DNA of 44,289 nucleotides from Eoetvoesiella caeni (GTDB lineage: Bacteria; Pseudomonadota; Gammaproteobacteria; Burkholderiales; Burkholderiaceae_B). Below, in pieces: positions 1 to 7,956 of this stretch (position 1 is the first letter of the stretch; each line of letters starts with the position of its first letter). The notes beneath the pieces are model-generated. The model was not told where the DNA came from. It saw only the letters and a list, made by a program, of their open reading frames with translations, and did no database searches. The stretch is from positions 1-44,289 of the forward strand of contig NZ_QNRQ01000020.1 of NCBI RefSeq assembly GCF_003315175.1, given 5' to 3'. The position numbers were made by a program, and so were the translations under genes.

Positions 1-68
1 GGACCGTGAAACGCCTTTGCGCCGATGATAGTTGATTAACGTCTGTGAAAGTAGGTCATCGTCAGGCT
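1..68 (+). rRNA. rrf: 5S ribosomal RNA, 3' part
   Basis: The first 68 bases match the 3' half of a betaproteobacterial 5S rRNA. The conserved stretches GGACCGTGAAACG, CGCCGATGATAGT, GTGAAAGTAGGTCATCG and the closing GTCAGGC are all recognisable. The 5' part lies outside the window, so this is the end of an rRNA operon entering from the left. A rho-independent terminator follows 10 bases later. The exact 3' end (67 or 68) is set by the expected pairing of the final GTCAGGC with the missing 5' end. Confidence 0.93.
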
Positions 69-78
69 CTTATCCCTC

Positions 79-111
79 AAAACCCCTCAACCCACTCGGT
101 TGAGGGGTTTT
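79..111 (+). terminator. Rho-independent terminator of the rRNA operon
   Basis: A perfect 13-bp stem (AAAACCCCTCAAC at 79-91 with its complement at 99-111) closes a 7-base loop, and the 3' arm ends in TTTT. It lies just behind the 5S rRNA and is the expected end of the rrn transcript. Confidence 0.92.
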
Positions 112-169
112 GTCTTTGTAGAAACAGAAAAGCCATCACGCAAGAACAAGCTTCGCGTGCGATGGCATA

Positions 170-199
170 TTGGCATCACTGGAAGGTGTTCGCTATCTT
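170..199 (+). promoter_or_regulatory. Candidate promoter of the glutathione transferase gene
   Basis: TTGGCA (170-175) and TATCTT (194-199) are separated by 18 bases and lie about 80 bases upstream of the GST start. The match to sigma-70 consensus is moderate. A weaker alternative -10, TATATT, lies at 221-226. Confidence 0.35.
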
Positions 200-278
200 A
201 CGGCCTCTGTGCAGAAGGGGTATATTTCTCTGGCTCGTTGAATTCATCCCAGTAGAAACCGGAAATAGGAACTCAAAC

Positions 279-1241
279 ATGTCCCAGGCCCTTGAGCAAG
301 TTGTCGCCGAGTTGCGGAACAGCCTAGGAACAATTGGTGAAATCGTGGGTATAAGCGAATCAGCGACGCCCCGATTCGAACTCTTTCATGCGCCCAATTC
401 AATCTGTTCGCAGAAGGTGCGCGCTGTGCTGGCTCACCACAACATTCCTTACCGTTCACACCAGTTAAACATCTTCGAGGGCCAAACCTATTTGCCTGCC
501 AATGTGCGCCTGCGCTTGATGGGATGTATCGCGCTAGGTGGCGGCCTGGTTACCGAGCACACGGGCAGCACTTCGGTTTCAATGGGCGGTTGCGATCCAG
601 CTGTGGTGCCTACGCTCGTCGACTGGGAGACCGGGCAGGTATTGGTCGATTCGAAACGCATCTGCTTTTATATCGACCAGACGGCGGCAGACGGCGCAGC
701 CTTGCGGCCGGCGCATTTGCAAAACGCCATCGACGCCGAAGTGGCCTTTGTCGATAACATGCCCAATTACCAGATGCTGGCCGGCAAGCCGCCGGGCGAA
801 GACCATAGGCCAGAGTCGCGCCGCAAAGGCAACGGCGTTGGATTCGCCATGAGTAAAGTCGAGCGTTGCGACCATTACCTGGCGCAATTTGCCGACGATG
901 CGGATCTTGTCAGGGGTTACTCCGCCAAACGATCGAAGGAGCTCAACGCCGCCCAGCAGCTTTTCACGCCAGAGGCGATGCGTGCGGCCTACGATAAAGC
1001 CGAAGCCGGCTGCAACCACCTTGAAAACAAACTGAAGTCCGGCGATGATTGGGTAGTGGGCGACAACGTCACCATGGCCGATCTGTACTGGGGAGTCGAA
1101 TTGCTGCGCATGAAGAATATGGCTGTTGAATCCTTCTGGGCCAATGGTGCAAAGCCGGCTGTAGCAGCGTTCGTAGACAAAGTGGAATCAATACCGGCAA
1201 TTCGCGCCTCGGTAATTGAATGGCCAGGCGCAATGTATTAA
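279..1241 (+). CDS. Glutathione S-transferase, LinD-like (reductive dehalogenase-type)
   Basis: A 320-residue protein with an N-terminal thioredoxin-like GST domain and an all-helical C-terminal domain. The ATG at 279 is preferred, behind the purine-rich GGAAATAGGAA. An in-frame reading extends further upstream, but it runs into the rRNA terminator and 5S end and is not credible. FELFHAPNSICSQKVR near the N-terminus carries the Ser/Cys region expected to bind and activate glutathione. VVPTLVD and VDSKRIC form the glutathione-binding strand and loop. The C-terminus ends in an IEWPG motif. From memory, this pattern and the length beyond ordinary GSTs (about 200-230 residues) resemble LinD, the glutathione-dependent dichlorohydroquinone dechlorinase, and its relatives. 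The substrate here is unknown. It lies beside a MarR regulator and a ring-cleavage module, which suggests a role in aromatic catabolism. GST family is firm; dehalogenase function is inference. Confidence 0.85.
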   Translation: MSQALEQVVAELRNSLGTIGEIVGISESATPRFELFHAPNSICSQKVRAVLAHHNIPYRSHQLNIFEGQTYLPANVRLRLMGCIALGGGLVTEHTGSTSVSMGGCDPAVVPTLVDWETGQVLVDSKRICFYIDQTAADGAALRPAHLQNAIDAEVAFVDNMPNYQMLAGKPPGEDHRPESRRKGNGVGFAMSKVERCDHYLAQFADDADLVRGYSAKRSKELNAAQQLFTPEAMRAAYDKAEAGCNHLENKLKSGDDWVVGDNVTMADLYWGVELLRMKNMAVESFWANGAKPAVAAFVDKVESIPAIRASVIEWPGAMY

Positions 1242-1263
1242 ACAGTTGTGGCCCTCAGCATTT

Positions 1264-1767
1264 TTATTTCCTCTGCATATGAGTGTCGATGCGGGTAAGC
1301 AAGCCGCATAGTAGGTCGCGCTCTTCGTGCGTTACGACTTCCAGGCCCCCCTCGATGATTTGGTGCGCAGCAGGCCAGGCTTGTTGATAGTGGCGTTTTC
1401 CCGTGGGCGTCAGAAAAACCCGCATATAACGACTGTCATCCTTGTCCTGTTTGCGTCGCACTAGTTTTCTGACTTCCATTTGATCTATGACCCGGCTTAG
1501 AACCGGCTGGCGCATGACGATGCTGCGGGCAATGTCGCCTATTTGCTGCCCGTCTTTTTCGAACAGCACTTGCAGCACACGGAAGTGCGCATAGGTCAGG
1601 TCCAGATTTCTCAGGACAGAGTCGCGAAGCTCTTGATCCATCCGAAAAATAATGCAGGCCATACGAAAGGCGATGTTCTTTTGCAGGCTCCAGCTATCCG
1701 CTTGTAGCGGGAGGCGAGTCGTTTCTTCATCGCTGCTGAGCGTCTTTGTGCGCTGGTCAAATGACAT
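1264..1767 (-). CDS. MarR-family transcriptional regulator
   Basis: A 167-residue winged-helix protein. The helix-turn-helix region (IGDIARSIVMRQPVLSRVID) is followed by the wing motif DKDDSRYMRVFLTPTG, typical of MarR proteins. Most MarR regulators of catabolic genes are dimeric repressors that release DNA on binding an aromatic ligand. It is divergent from the dioxygenase-monooxygenase-transporter operon and convergent with the GST gene, ending 22 bases from the GST stop. An imperfect palindrome over the -35 of the divergent promoter (1985-2000) is its most likely operator. The ATG at 1767 gives the usual length. Family assignment is strong; ligand and targets are inferred from position. 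Confidence 0.9.
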   Translation of the reverse strand: MSFDQRTKTLSSDEETTRLPLQADSWSLQKNIAFRMACIIFRMDQELRDSVLRNLDLTYAHFRVLQVLFEKDGQQIGDIARSIVMRQPVLSRVIDQMEVRKLVRRKQDKDDSRYMRVFLTPTGKRHYQQAWPAAHQIIEGGLEVVTHEERDLLCGLLTRIDTHMQRK

Positions 1768-1984
1768 GTTCGTGAGGTGTTATTAGGCTAGGAGGAAGAA
1801 GAAATGCAAAGGGATGAGCTGTTCTTTAATAGGCGTTCCGGGGGTGGGCTTTGGCACAAGGATACGCGGTTTTTGTCGATTGATCTTGATCGTAATCATA
1901 GCGTTCGTCGCTGTTACGTGTCGATAAAGGCTAGGTGCTTTCCCTTGGAAAGGCATCGATTAGGTGTTTTCACTCATTATATGG
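1768..1984. other. Divergent intergenic region, no gene seen
   Basis: This is the MarR-proximal part of the 301-base gap between the MarR gene and the dioxygenase operon. A plus-strand open frame starting at 1804 has no recognisable protein character and runs across the promoter, so it is not taken as a gene. The MarR promoter must lie here but no clear -35/-10 pair was found. Confidence 0.5.
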
Positions 1985-2000
1985 CACTACATATGTATTG
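1985..2000. promoter_or_regulatory. Candidate MarR operator
   Basis: CACTACATATGTATTG is a 16-bp palindrome with one mismatched pair around the perfect core TACATATGTA. Its right end overlaps the -35 element TTGACA of the catabolic promoter. Size, AT-rich core and position fit a MarR dimer site, but binding is inferred. Confidence 0.45.
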
Positions 2001-2026
2001 ACATGTTTATGGGACGCTCATACAGT
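1998..2026 (+). promoter_or_regulatory. Sigma-70 promoter of the catabolic operon
   Basis: A consensus -35 TTGACA (1998-2003), a 17-base spacer and TACAGT (2021-2026) lie 42 bases upstream of the dioxygenase start. The overlapping palindrome would let a repressor block it. Confidence 0.65.
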
Positions 2027-2068
2027 ACTTCCATTGTCAGTAAATGATTTTGTGTAAAGGAAGAATCA

Positions 2069-3061
2069 ATGGTTCAGTCTACGCAGGCGGCGTCCGAGCC
2101 GCGTTATTTTCAGCCTCGACGTCTTGGGCACGTTAATCTTTGGGTAGACGACTTGCAGACGTCAGAGCGTTTCTATAACGATGTTTGCGGCCTGAAGGTC
2201 GAGTTCACAGAGCCGGATCTGATTGCTACGTTTTTGGGCACTGGTCATACGCCTCATGATTTAGGCATGATCCAGAAAACCAACGGCGTGGATCGTTACG
2301 GCAGGGATGGGTTGCTGCAATTGCCCGGCACCATAGGGTTGAATTCTGGCTTGAATCATCTGGCTTGGGAGCTCGAAAACGAGGCGGAGCTGATCAAGGC
2401 ATTTCGTTCTTTGAAGCGGGACGACATCAAGACCGACATTACCGTGGATCACCAGGTTGCGCACAGCGTTTATATGTTCGACCCCGATGGAAACTACAAC
2501 GAGTTCTATTGCGATACGGTCAAGGATTGGCGCACGGTTTTGAATGGCCCTATGGAATTGATTACCAGCCGTTGGGACCCGCTGCAAGCGGAGGGCTTTA
2601 CAGAAGGGCGATACGAGAGCAATCCAGAGCTGCGCGTCGTCGAGTCGGCACCGGTACATCCATGGCGTTTGACGCACGCTACGCTGCATTCGCCCCAGAT
2701 CGAAAAAATGGTGGACTTCTACACTCGCATTGGCGGTTTGCATGTCGTGGCTGAGGAAGAAGGCGCTGTATATTTAGCGGCGCGGCTGGAGGGCTATGAC
2801 TACAACCTGGTGCTGGTGCCCGATTCTACGGCAGCCTATCATCATGCCTCCTTCCAGCTAAAGGACGAAGAAACGCTGGATCGCGCCAGGGCCGAATTGG
2901 CCAGGGCCGGCGTCAAAATCGCGCAAGAAATCAATTTGCCATGGAAGCACAGTGTGTTTCTGCAGGACCCGGACGGCATGTTAAGCGAATGGTATGTCGC
3001 AAAAGAAGGTAAGCGCGACCTTTCCGTTCGCGGCGATTTGGCTTTGGCTATGGCGGTTTAG
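2069..3061 (+). CDS. Extradiol ring-cleavage dioxygenase (VOC fold, catechol 2,3-dioxygenase-like)
   Basis: A 330-residue two-domain vicinal-oxygen-chelate protein expected to open catechol-type rings next to the diol using Fe(II) and O2. The ATG at 2069 follows the ribosome site AAAGGAAG. Each half repeats the same pattern. In the C-terminal domain H203 (THATLHS), H258/H259 (YHHASFQL) and E307 (LSEWYV) match the metal triad of type I extradiol enzymes. The N-terminal domain also has H21 (LGHVNLW), H97 (LNHLAWE) and E145 (YNEFYCD), whereas the N-terminal site is usually lost in this family. It is the first gene of a plus-strand operon with an FAD monooxygenase and a liv-type importer. The true substrate cannot be read from sequence. 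Confidence 0.88.
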   Translation: MVQSTQAASEPRYFQPRRLGHVNLWVDDLQTSERFYNDVCGLKVEFTEPDLIATFLGTGHTPHDLGMIQKTNGVDRYGRDGLLQLPGTIGLNSGLNHLAWELENEAELIKAFRSLKRDDIKTDITVDHQVAHSVYMFDPDGNYNEFYCDTVKDWRTVLNGPMELITSRWDPLQAEGFTEGRYESNPELRVVESAPVHPWRLTHATLHSPQIEKMVDFYTRIGGLHVVAEEEGAVYLAARLEGYDYNLVLVPDSTAAYHHASFQLKDEETLDRARAELARAGVKIAQEINLPWKHSVFLQDPDGMLSEWYVAKEGKRDLSVRGDLALAMAV

Positions 3062-3071
3062 GGGCTTTACG

Positions 3072-4220
3072 ATGACACAGAAACTTAACGCCGCTATTGC
3101 CGGAGGCGGGATCGGCGGCTTGGCGACGGCGGCCGCTTTGGCGCAGCGCGGATGGGACGTAACGGTGTATGAGCGCCAGGACGCTTTGCGTGCGGTCGGT
3201 GCAGGGCTTTACATTTGGGAAAATGGCCTTAGGGTGCTGGAGGCCTTGGGGGCATACGAGCAAGCTACTGCCGGTGCGTTCCGAGGAACGCATTTCGAGC
3301 AGCGCGACCTGCGCGGCGAGATCATTGAGTCGGCCCCTATCCAGGCAAACAAACGCCTGCTGACAGTGCCGCGCAGCGCATTGCTCGACGCTTTGCGAGA
3401 TGTCTGCCTGAAGGCCGGCGTCAAAGTGAAGACCTGCGCAGAGGTCATCAGCGCCACATCGCGCGGCGAATTGCTGTTTGCGAATAATGAGATGGTGCAG
3501 GCCGACCTGGCCATTGGCGTGGATGGCATCTGGTCCAAGGTGCGCACCTCGTTGGGGCTGGAGCTCTCGCACGAGCAATTGAGCGAAGGCGCATTACGCA
3601 CCATGATTCCCGCCGAGCCCAATGACTTCGGCCCGGACGATATCGGCAAGTATATCGAGTGCTGGAATGGCAGCCGCCGCTTCTTGATTACACCCGTCAG
3701 TAAGGATGAAACCTATCTGGCATTGACTTGCCCTCATGACGATGTGCAAGCACGGACCATTCCTGTCAATAAAGCCTTGTGGACAGAGTCGTTTCCGCAG
3801 TGGAAGCATTTGATCGATCGCATTGGGTCATCACCGATCAGTTGGGGCGTATACGGTGTGACTAGGTGCCATTCATGGTCTGCGGGACGTACCGCGATTC
3901 TAGGAGACGCGGCTCATGCTCAGCCACCCAATCTGGGACAGGGTGGCGGAATGGCCATGCAAAACGGTCTGGCCTTGGCAGTTCATCTCGAACAGGTTAC
4001 AGACAGGCGGGATATTCCTGCGGCATTGGAGCGCTGGGAAAACGCGGAAAGAGGGTTGATCGAACATTGTCAGCGTTGGTCTATTTTGTATGGCGAGGTG
4101 ACATTCTTGCCGGATGATGTTCGCACTAAGGTTTTGCGCAATGCCATGCTCGACCCCTGGATTGCAGAACAAGTGTTCCGTGCAGCCAATCATTCCCCTA
4201 CTGGAACTGGCGCAGCTTAG
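3072..4220 (+). CDS. FAD-dependent aromatic monooxygenase (salicylate hydroxylase-like)
   Basis: A 382-residue class A flavoprotein monooxygenase expected to hydroxylate an aromatic acid using NAD(P)H and O2. The Rossmann FAD motif GGGIGG lies at residues 11-16. The DG motif (VDGIWSKVR) starts near 151, and the second FAD site GDAAHAQPPNLGQGGG starts at 279. Length fits the salicylate / 6-hydroxynicotinate hydroxylase group. The ATG at 3072 is 10 bases after the dioxygenase stop. A longer in-frame reading would overlap the dioxygenase and is unlikely. Hydroxylation followed by extradiol cleavage makes biochemical sense for the pair. The exact substrate is unknown. Confidence 0.88.
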   Translation: MTQKLNAAIAGGGIGGLATAAALAQRGWDVTVYERQDALRAVGAGLYIWENGLRVLEALGAYEQATAGAFRGTHFEQRDLRGEIIESAPIQANKRLLTVPRSALLDALRDVCLKAGVKVKTCAEVISATSRGELLFANNEMVQADLAIGVDGIWSKVRTSLGLELSHEQLSEGALRTMIPAEPNDFGPDDIGKYIECWNGSRRFLITPVSKDETYLALTCPHDDVQARTIPVNKALWTESFPQWKHLIDRIGSSPISWGVYGVTRCHSWSAGRTAILGDAAHAQPPNLGQGGGMAMQNGLALAVHLEQVTDRRDIPAALERWENAERGLIEHCQRWSILYGEVTFLPDDVRTKVLRNAMLDPWIAEQVFRAANHSPTGTGAA

Positions 4221-4311
4221 TTTTCGAGTTATTTAACACCGGCTAGAGTCGACTGCCAATGGGTGAATCCCTGGACTTGGCATGGCAGCGATGGCCAAAA
4301 AGGAGAGAAGA

Positions 4312-5402
4312 ATGAGACAAATAACAGGTGTGTTGCGTTTGGCCATCGCGGCTTTGACGCTTTCGATCAGTACAAACAGTCTTGCGGCAGACCCGGTGCG
4401 TATTGGCCTGGGAATCTCCCAAACTGGCGAGTTCGCCGCGACAACGGCGGGGCCGCGGGCGGCTTACGAGCTGTGGAAAGATCAGGTCAATGCGAAAGGA
4501 GGCCTGGATGTCGCAGGTACGAAGCGTCCGGTGGAGTTCGTCGTGTATGACGATCAATCCGATGCCGGCAAGGTGGCCGCCATCTACGAAAAATTGATCA
4601 CCGACGACAAGGTGGACTTGCTGCTGTCTCCGTGGGGTTCGCATAGCCACTTTGCTATTGTCGGGGTAGCCCGACAGCCACGCCACTGAAATGGTGAAAA
4701 TGTTCAAGACATTGGGTATCAAGAGGGTTGCCGTCAACACCGTTCAAAGCGGCTTCCCGATGGAAAACCGATCAAGAGCTCTTGCCCGCCTTGAAAAAGG
4801 CCGGTATCGAGGTGGTGCTGGATACGCAATATGCCGCTGGCGTCAAGGACATTACGGCGACGTTGGCGGAGATCAAACGCCTTCAGCCGGATGCCGTCGT
4901 CAATTTGTCTTATCCGCCCGATGCCATTCTTTACATGCGCGGTGCCCGCGAACAGGGCATTACGGCGCCGTTCCAGTTTTTGCTGGTAGGGCCGACAGCA
5001 GCATTCTTCAGCAAGATGTTTGGAAAGAATCTGGACAACATCGTAACGATGGGACATTGGTCGCCGGCCAAGACGGACTGGCCCGGTGCCAAGGAGTTCT
5101 TCGACGCCTACCAGGCCAAGACAGGAGAAGCACCTGACTATCTGGATGCAGTGCTGTCCTATGTGTCCGCCCAAATCCTGGAACAGGCGGTGGCCAAGGC
5201 CGGCCTGGACAAGGATGCATTGCGCAAAGAGATTTCAACCGACACCTTTTCCACCATCAATGGACCCATCAAGTTTGAAGGCGTTCAGAACGTAACGACG
5301 CCGACAATGTTCCTGCAGTTCCAGGATGGTGCTGTCCAGATCGTCCATCCACCAGAAATGGCAACTGCCAAATTCAGGCCTAAGCTGAAGTGGGAACAAT
5401 AG
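4312..5402 (+). pseudogene. Broken substrate-binding protein of a branched-chain-type ABC importer
   Basis: The 5' part (4312-about 4669) encodes a signal peptide ending near SLAADP and the N-terminal lobe of a type I periplasmic binding protein, up to SHFAIVGV, then runs off frame to a stop at 4687-4689. Reading resumes one frame on from about 4670 (PDSHATEMVKMFKTLG). It changes frame again near 4765, after SGFPMEN, to continue as TDQELLPALKKAG to the natural C-terminus (FRPKLKWEQ). The family has a further stretch, roughly 35-45 residues, between the first two parts (the region after AIV.V carrying the PLVGATAAS-type motif). A small deletion of non-triplet length therefore seems to accompany the frameshifts. 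The ATG at 4312 follows AGGAGAG. Assembly error is possible for the second shift but does not easily explain missing codons. Confidence 0.82.
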
Positions 5403-5408
5403 TCCAAA

Positions 5409-6293
5409 ATGGAAATGCTGTTTTCACTTGAACTTTTGATTGCAACCTTGGCATTGACGTCGATTTATGCCCTGGTTGCACTGGGCTTGAATCTGATCTA
5501 CGGTGCCATGCGCTTGCTGAATGTAGCGCATGGCGAGATCATGATGCTTGGCGCGTACGTTGCCTTTTGGCTGTTCACGGTTTACCGGGTTTCTCCGTTG
5601 GTATCCATGTTCGGAGCCATGCTGGTCGCGGCATTGCTGGGGTGGTTGTGCTACGAGTTGCTGATCAAGCGCTTGTCCAGCACGCCTGCACTGGTGCAGC
5701 GTATCGAGGCAAATTCCTTGCTTGTGTTCTTTGCTTTTTCGGTCATATTGCAAAACCTGGGCGCCATGGCGCTTTCACCTAATGCGCGCAGCTACAGTTA
5801 TATGGAGTCGCTCATTCAGATCGGCTCGGTCAGCGTCTCGCTCAACCGGCTGGTCATTATCGGCGTCAGCGCGGTTGCTACGCTTGCTGTAATGCTGTTT
5901 TTTCGTTTTCACATTACCGGACTGGCCATACGCGCATTGATTCAACAGCGCGATGCGTCGTCGCTGGTCGGCATTTATGCCGACAAAGTCAATCGCGTAA
6001 TTTTCTGTTTGGGATTCGCCTTGGCAGCCTTGGCGGGGTCGCTGGTCAGCATGGTCGAAAGCATTACGCCGTTCTCCGGCTTCCCATTTACGATGGCTGC
6101 GTTTTTCGTCATTATTCTTGGTGGCCTGGGCTCTATAGGCGGCAGCGTGGTCGGAGCCTTGCTGATGGCATGCGTTGAGGTCTACGGCTCGGCACTGACG
6201 TCGCCCGCTTATCGGTCCATCCTGTTGTACGGGATTTTCATCCTGGTGCTGTTTGTGCGCCCTCAGGGTTTGTTTGGCAAGAAGGTGGCGTAA
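5409..6293 (+). CDS. livH: Branched-chain-type ABC transporter permease LivH
   Basis: A 294-residue inner-membrane permease with about eight hydrophobic segments. Typical LivH signatures are ALGLNLIYGAMRLLNVAHGE near the N-terminus and FVIILGGLGSIGGSVVGALL near the C-terminus. It forms the membrane channel with LivM. It starts six bases after the broken binding-protein gene, with no strong ribosome site, which suggests translational coupling to that gene. Transporters of this family next to hydroxylase and dioxygenase genes commonly import aromatic acids rather than amino acids. That is the likely role here, though the substrate is not shown by the sequence. Confidence 0.9.
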   Translation: MEMLFSLELLIATLALTSIYALVALGLNLIYGAMRLLNVAHGEIMMLGAYVAFWLFTVYRVSPLVSMFGAMLVAALLGWLCYELLIKRLSSTPALVQRIEANSLLVFFAFSVILQNLGAMALSPNARSYSYMESLIQIGSVSVSLNRLVIIGVSAVATLAVMLFFRFHITGLAIRALIQQRDASSLVGIYADKVNRVIFCLGFALAALAGSLVSMVESITPFSGFPFTMAAFFVIILGGLGSIGGSVVGALLMACVEVYGSALTSPAYRSILLYGIFILVLFVRPQGLFGKKVA

Positions 6294-7216
6294 TGAACAG
6301 TCGAATATCCAGTATATGCAGTTGGTTGGCTTTGCTGCTGGCATCCGCCATTGCACCGGCCTTTCTGGGCACATATGGGCAGGGGGTCTTGCTGCAATTG
6401 TTTGGCTGGGTTGCCTTGACGGCAAGCTGGGTCGCCTTTTCGGGCATGACTGGCTATATCTCATTGGGTCATGCCGTGTTCTATGGCATGGGCGGCTACA
6501 TCATGGCTTTGCTGTGGATGCAGTTGCCCATATTGCTGGTGTTGCCCTTGGCGGCTTTGGCGGCTGCGGCGTTTGCATTGGTGGTGGGCTTGCCGGCCTT
6601 GCGAGTGAGGGGGCCGTATTTCGTCATCTTGACGTTCGGCCTGGCCGAATTCTTCAAGTTCGTGGTGATCAGCATTGAATCCGCTTTGGGAGTCAATGGT
6701 CGCCTGTTGCTTGGTGCGCCGGACGTAATATGGCTGAGCTACGGCATGCTGGTGCTGGCGGTGTTGGCTGTGGGGCTGGTCTTTGTATTGAAGCATTCGC
6801 GCCTGGGCATGGCTTTGTGGGCCGTGCGCGAGGATGAGACCGCAGCCATGACATTGGGCGTGCCGACGACATGGGTCAAGTTGCTGGCGTTTGTGCTGTC
6901 GGCAATGGTTCCGGCCATGGTGGGAGCCTTGACGGTACTGCGTTCAACATATTTCGAGCCCATGCAGATGTTTAACCCGATGACTTCTTTCACTATCGTT
7001 ACCATGGCCATTATCGGCGGCAGCGATCGTCCCGCTGGCCCGGTATTGGGAGCTGCTTTCATCATGTTGCTGTCCGAACTTCTTTGGTCGCGCGCGCCTG
7101 AGTTTTATATGGTGTTGCTGGGCGTTTTGCTTCTGGGATTTGTGTTGTTCGCACCGGACGGCATTGTTGGCAAACTGGATATGCGCCGTCGTCGGGCGGC
7201 AAAAGGACAGTCATGA
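6293..7216 (+). CDS. livM: Branched-chain-type ABC transporter permease LivM
   Basis: A 307-residue integral membrane protein, partner of LivH. LivM signatures are MTGYISLGHAVFYGMGGY near residue 50, LPALRVRGPYFVILTFGLAE near 100, and the C-terminal TMAIIGGSDRPAGPVLGA. The start codon overlaps the livH stop by one base (TAATG), so translation is coupled. Its 3' end overlaps livG by four bases. It is full length and intact, unlike the binding protein of the same operon. Confidence 0.92.
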   Translation: MNSRISSICSWLALLLASAIAPAFLGTYGQGVLLQLFGWVALTASWVAFSGMTGYISLGHAVFYGMGGYIMALLWMQLPILLVLPLAALAAAAFALVVGLPALRVRGPYFVILTFGLAEFFKFVVISIESALGVNGRLLLGAPDVIWLSYGMLVLAVLAVGLVFVLKHSRLGMALWAVREDETAAMTLGVPTTWVKLLAFVLSAMVPAMVGALTVLRSTYFEPMQMFNPMTSFTIVTMAIIGGSDRPAGPVLGAAFIMLLSELLWSRAPEFYMVLLGVLLLGFVLFAPDGIVGKLDMRRRRAAKGQS

Positions 7217-7956
7217 CGGAACTCTTGCGTGTTCAACATGTGTCCAAGCGCTTTGGCGGCGTGATTGCGGTCCAGGACGTCAACTTTACGATGAGACAGG
7301 GCGAAATCCTGGGACTTATGGGGGCCAACGGCGCAGGAAAAACCACCTTGTTTTCGATGATCGCCGGCAACGTGGCGACCACTAGTGGACAAATCCACTT
7401 CGAAGGCAAGCTCGTGCCGGCTCGCCCTGATCTGGCCTGTCGTCTGGGAGTTGCCAGAACCTTCCAGATCGTCCGGCCTTTTCCGGGCATGACAGTGCTT
7501 GAAAACTGCCTTATTGGAACTTTGTACGGCAGTGGTCGGCAAAAGAATCTTCAAGCTGCACGCAAGACATGTAGGACGTTATTGGATGAACTGGGCCTGG
7601 GCGCTCAGGCCGACAAGCCCGCTGCTTCCTTGACATTGGCCGGCCGCAAACGCCTAGAGATCGCGCGTGCGTTGTCGACGCATCCGAAGTTGCTGTTGCT
7701 GGACGAAGTGTTGGCAGGCTTGAATGCTACCGAGGTGAACGAGGCTTTGAGTTTGATTCAGCAGCTTAAGCAGCACTATGGCCTTAGCATCATCATTATC
7801 GAACATGTAATGAAAGTGCTCATGCGCATGAGCGACCGTATTGTGGTGATGCATGACGGACACCAACTGATGGAGGGCACGCCGGCCGAAGTGGGCAACG
7901 ATCCACGCGTTATCCGGGCTTATCTTGGAGAGCAAAAAAATGTCCGTGCAGCTTGA
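7213..7956 (+). CDS. livG: Branched-chain-type ABC transporter ATPase LivG
   Basis: A 247-residue cytoplasmic ATP-binding subunit. Walker A is GANGAGKTT, the LivG-type Q loop region is RTFQIVRPFPGMTVLEN, and Walker B is LLLLDEVLAGLN. The signature motif is the degenerate LTLAGRKRLEIARAL in place of LSGGQ, as seen in a subset of LivG proteins. The C-terminal LivG extension (GTPAEVGNDPRVIRAYLGE) is present. It overlaps livM by four bases (ATGA) and livF by 17. Confidence 0.93.
   Translation: MTELLRVQHVSKRFGGVIAVQDVNFTMRQGEILGLMGANGAGKTTLFSMIAGNVATTSGQIHFEGKLVPARPDLACRLGVARTFQIVRPFPGMTVLENCLIGTLYGSGRQKNLQAARKTCRTLLDELGLGAQADKPAASLTLAGRKRLEIARALSTHPKLLLLDEVLAGLNATEVNEALSLIQQLKQHYGLSIIIIEHVMKVLMRMSDRIVVMHDGHQLMEGTPAEVGNDPRVIRAYLGEQKNVRAA

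Noticed and set aside
45-278. N-terminal extension of the left-end GST into the 5S rRNA
   Set aside because: It would start inside the 5S gene and cross its terminator. The ATG at 279 has a ribosome site and matches family start.
1804-2001. 65-codon frame between the MarR gene and the dioxygenase gene
   Set aside because: Runs through the promoter and operator and has no recognisable protein features.
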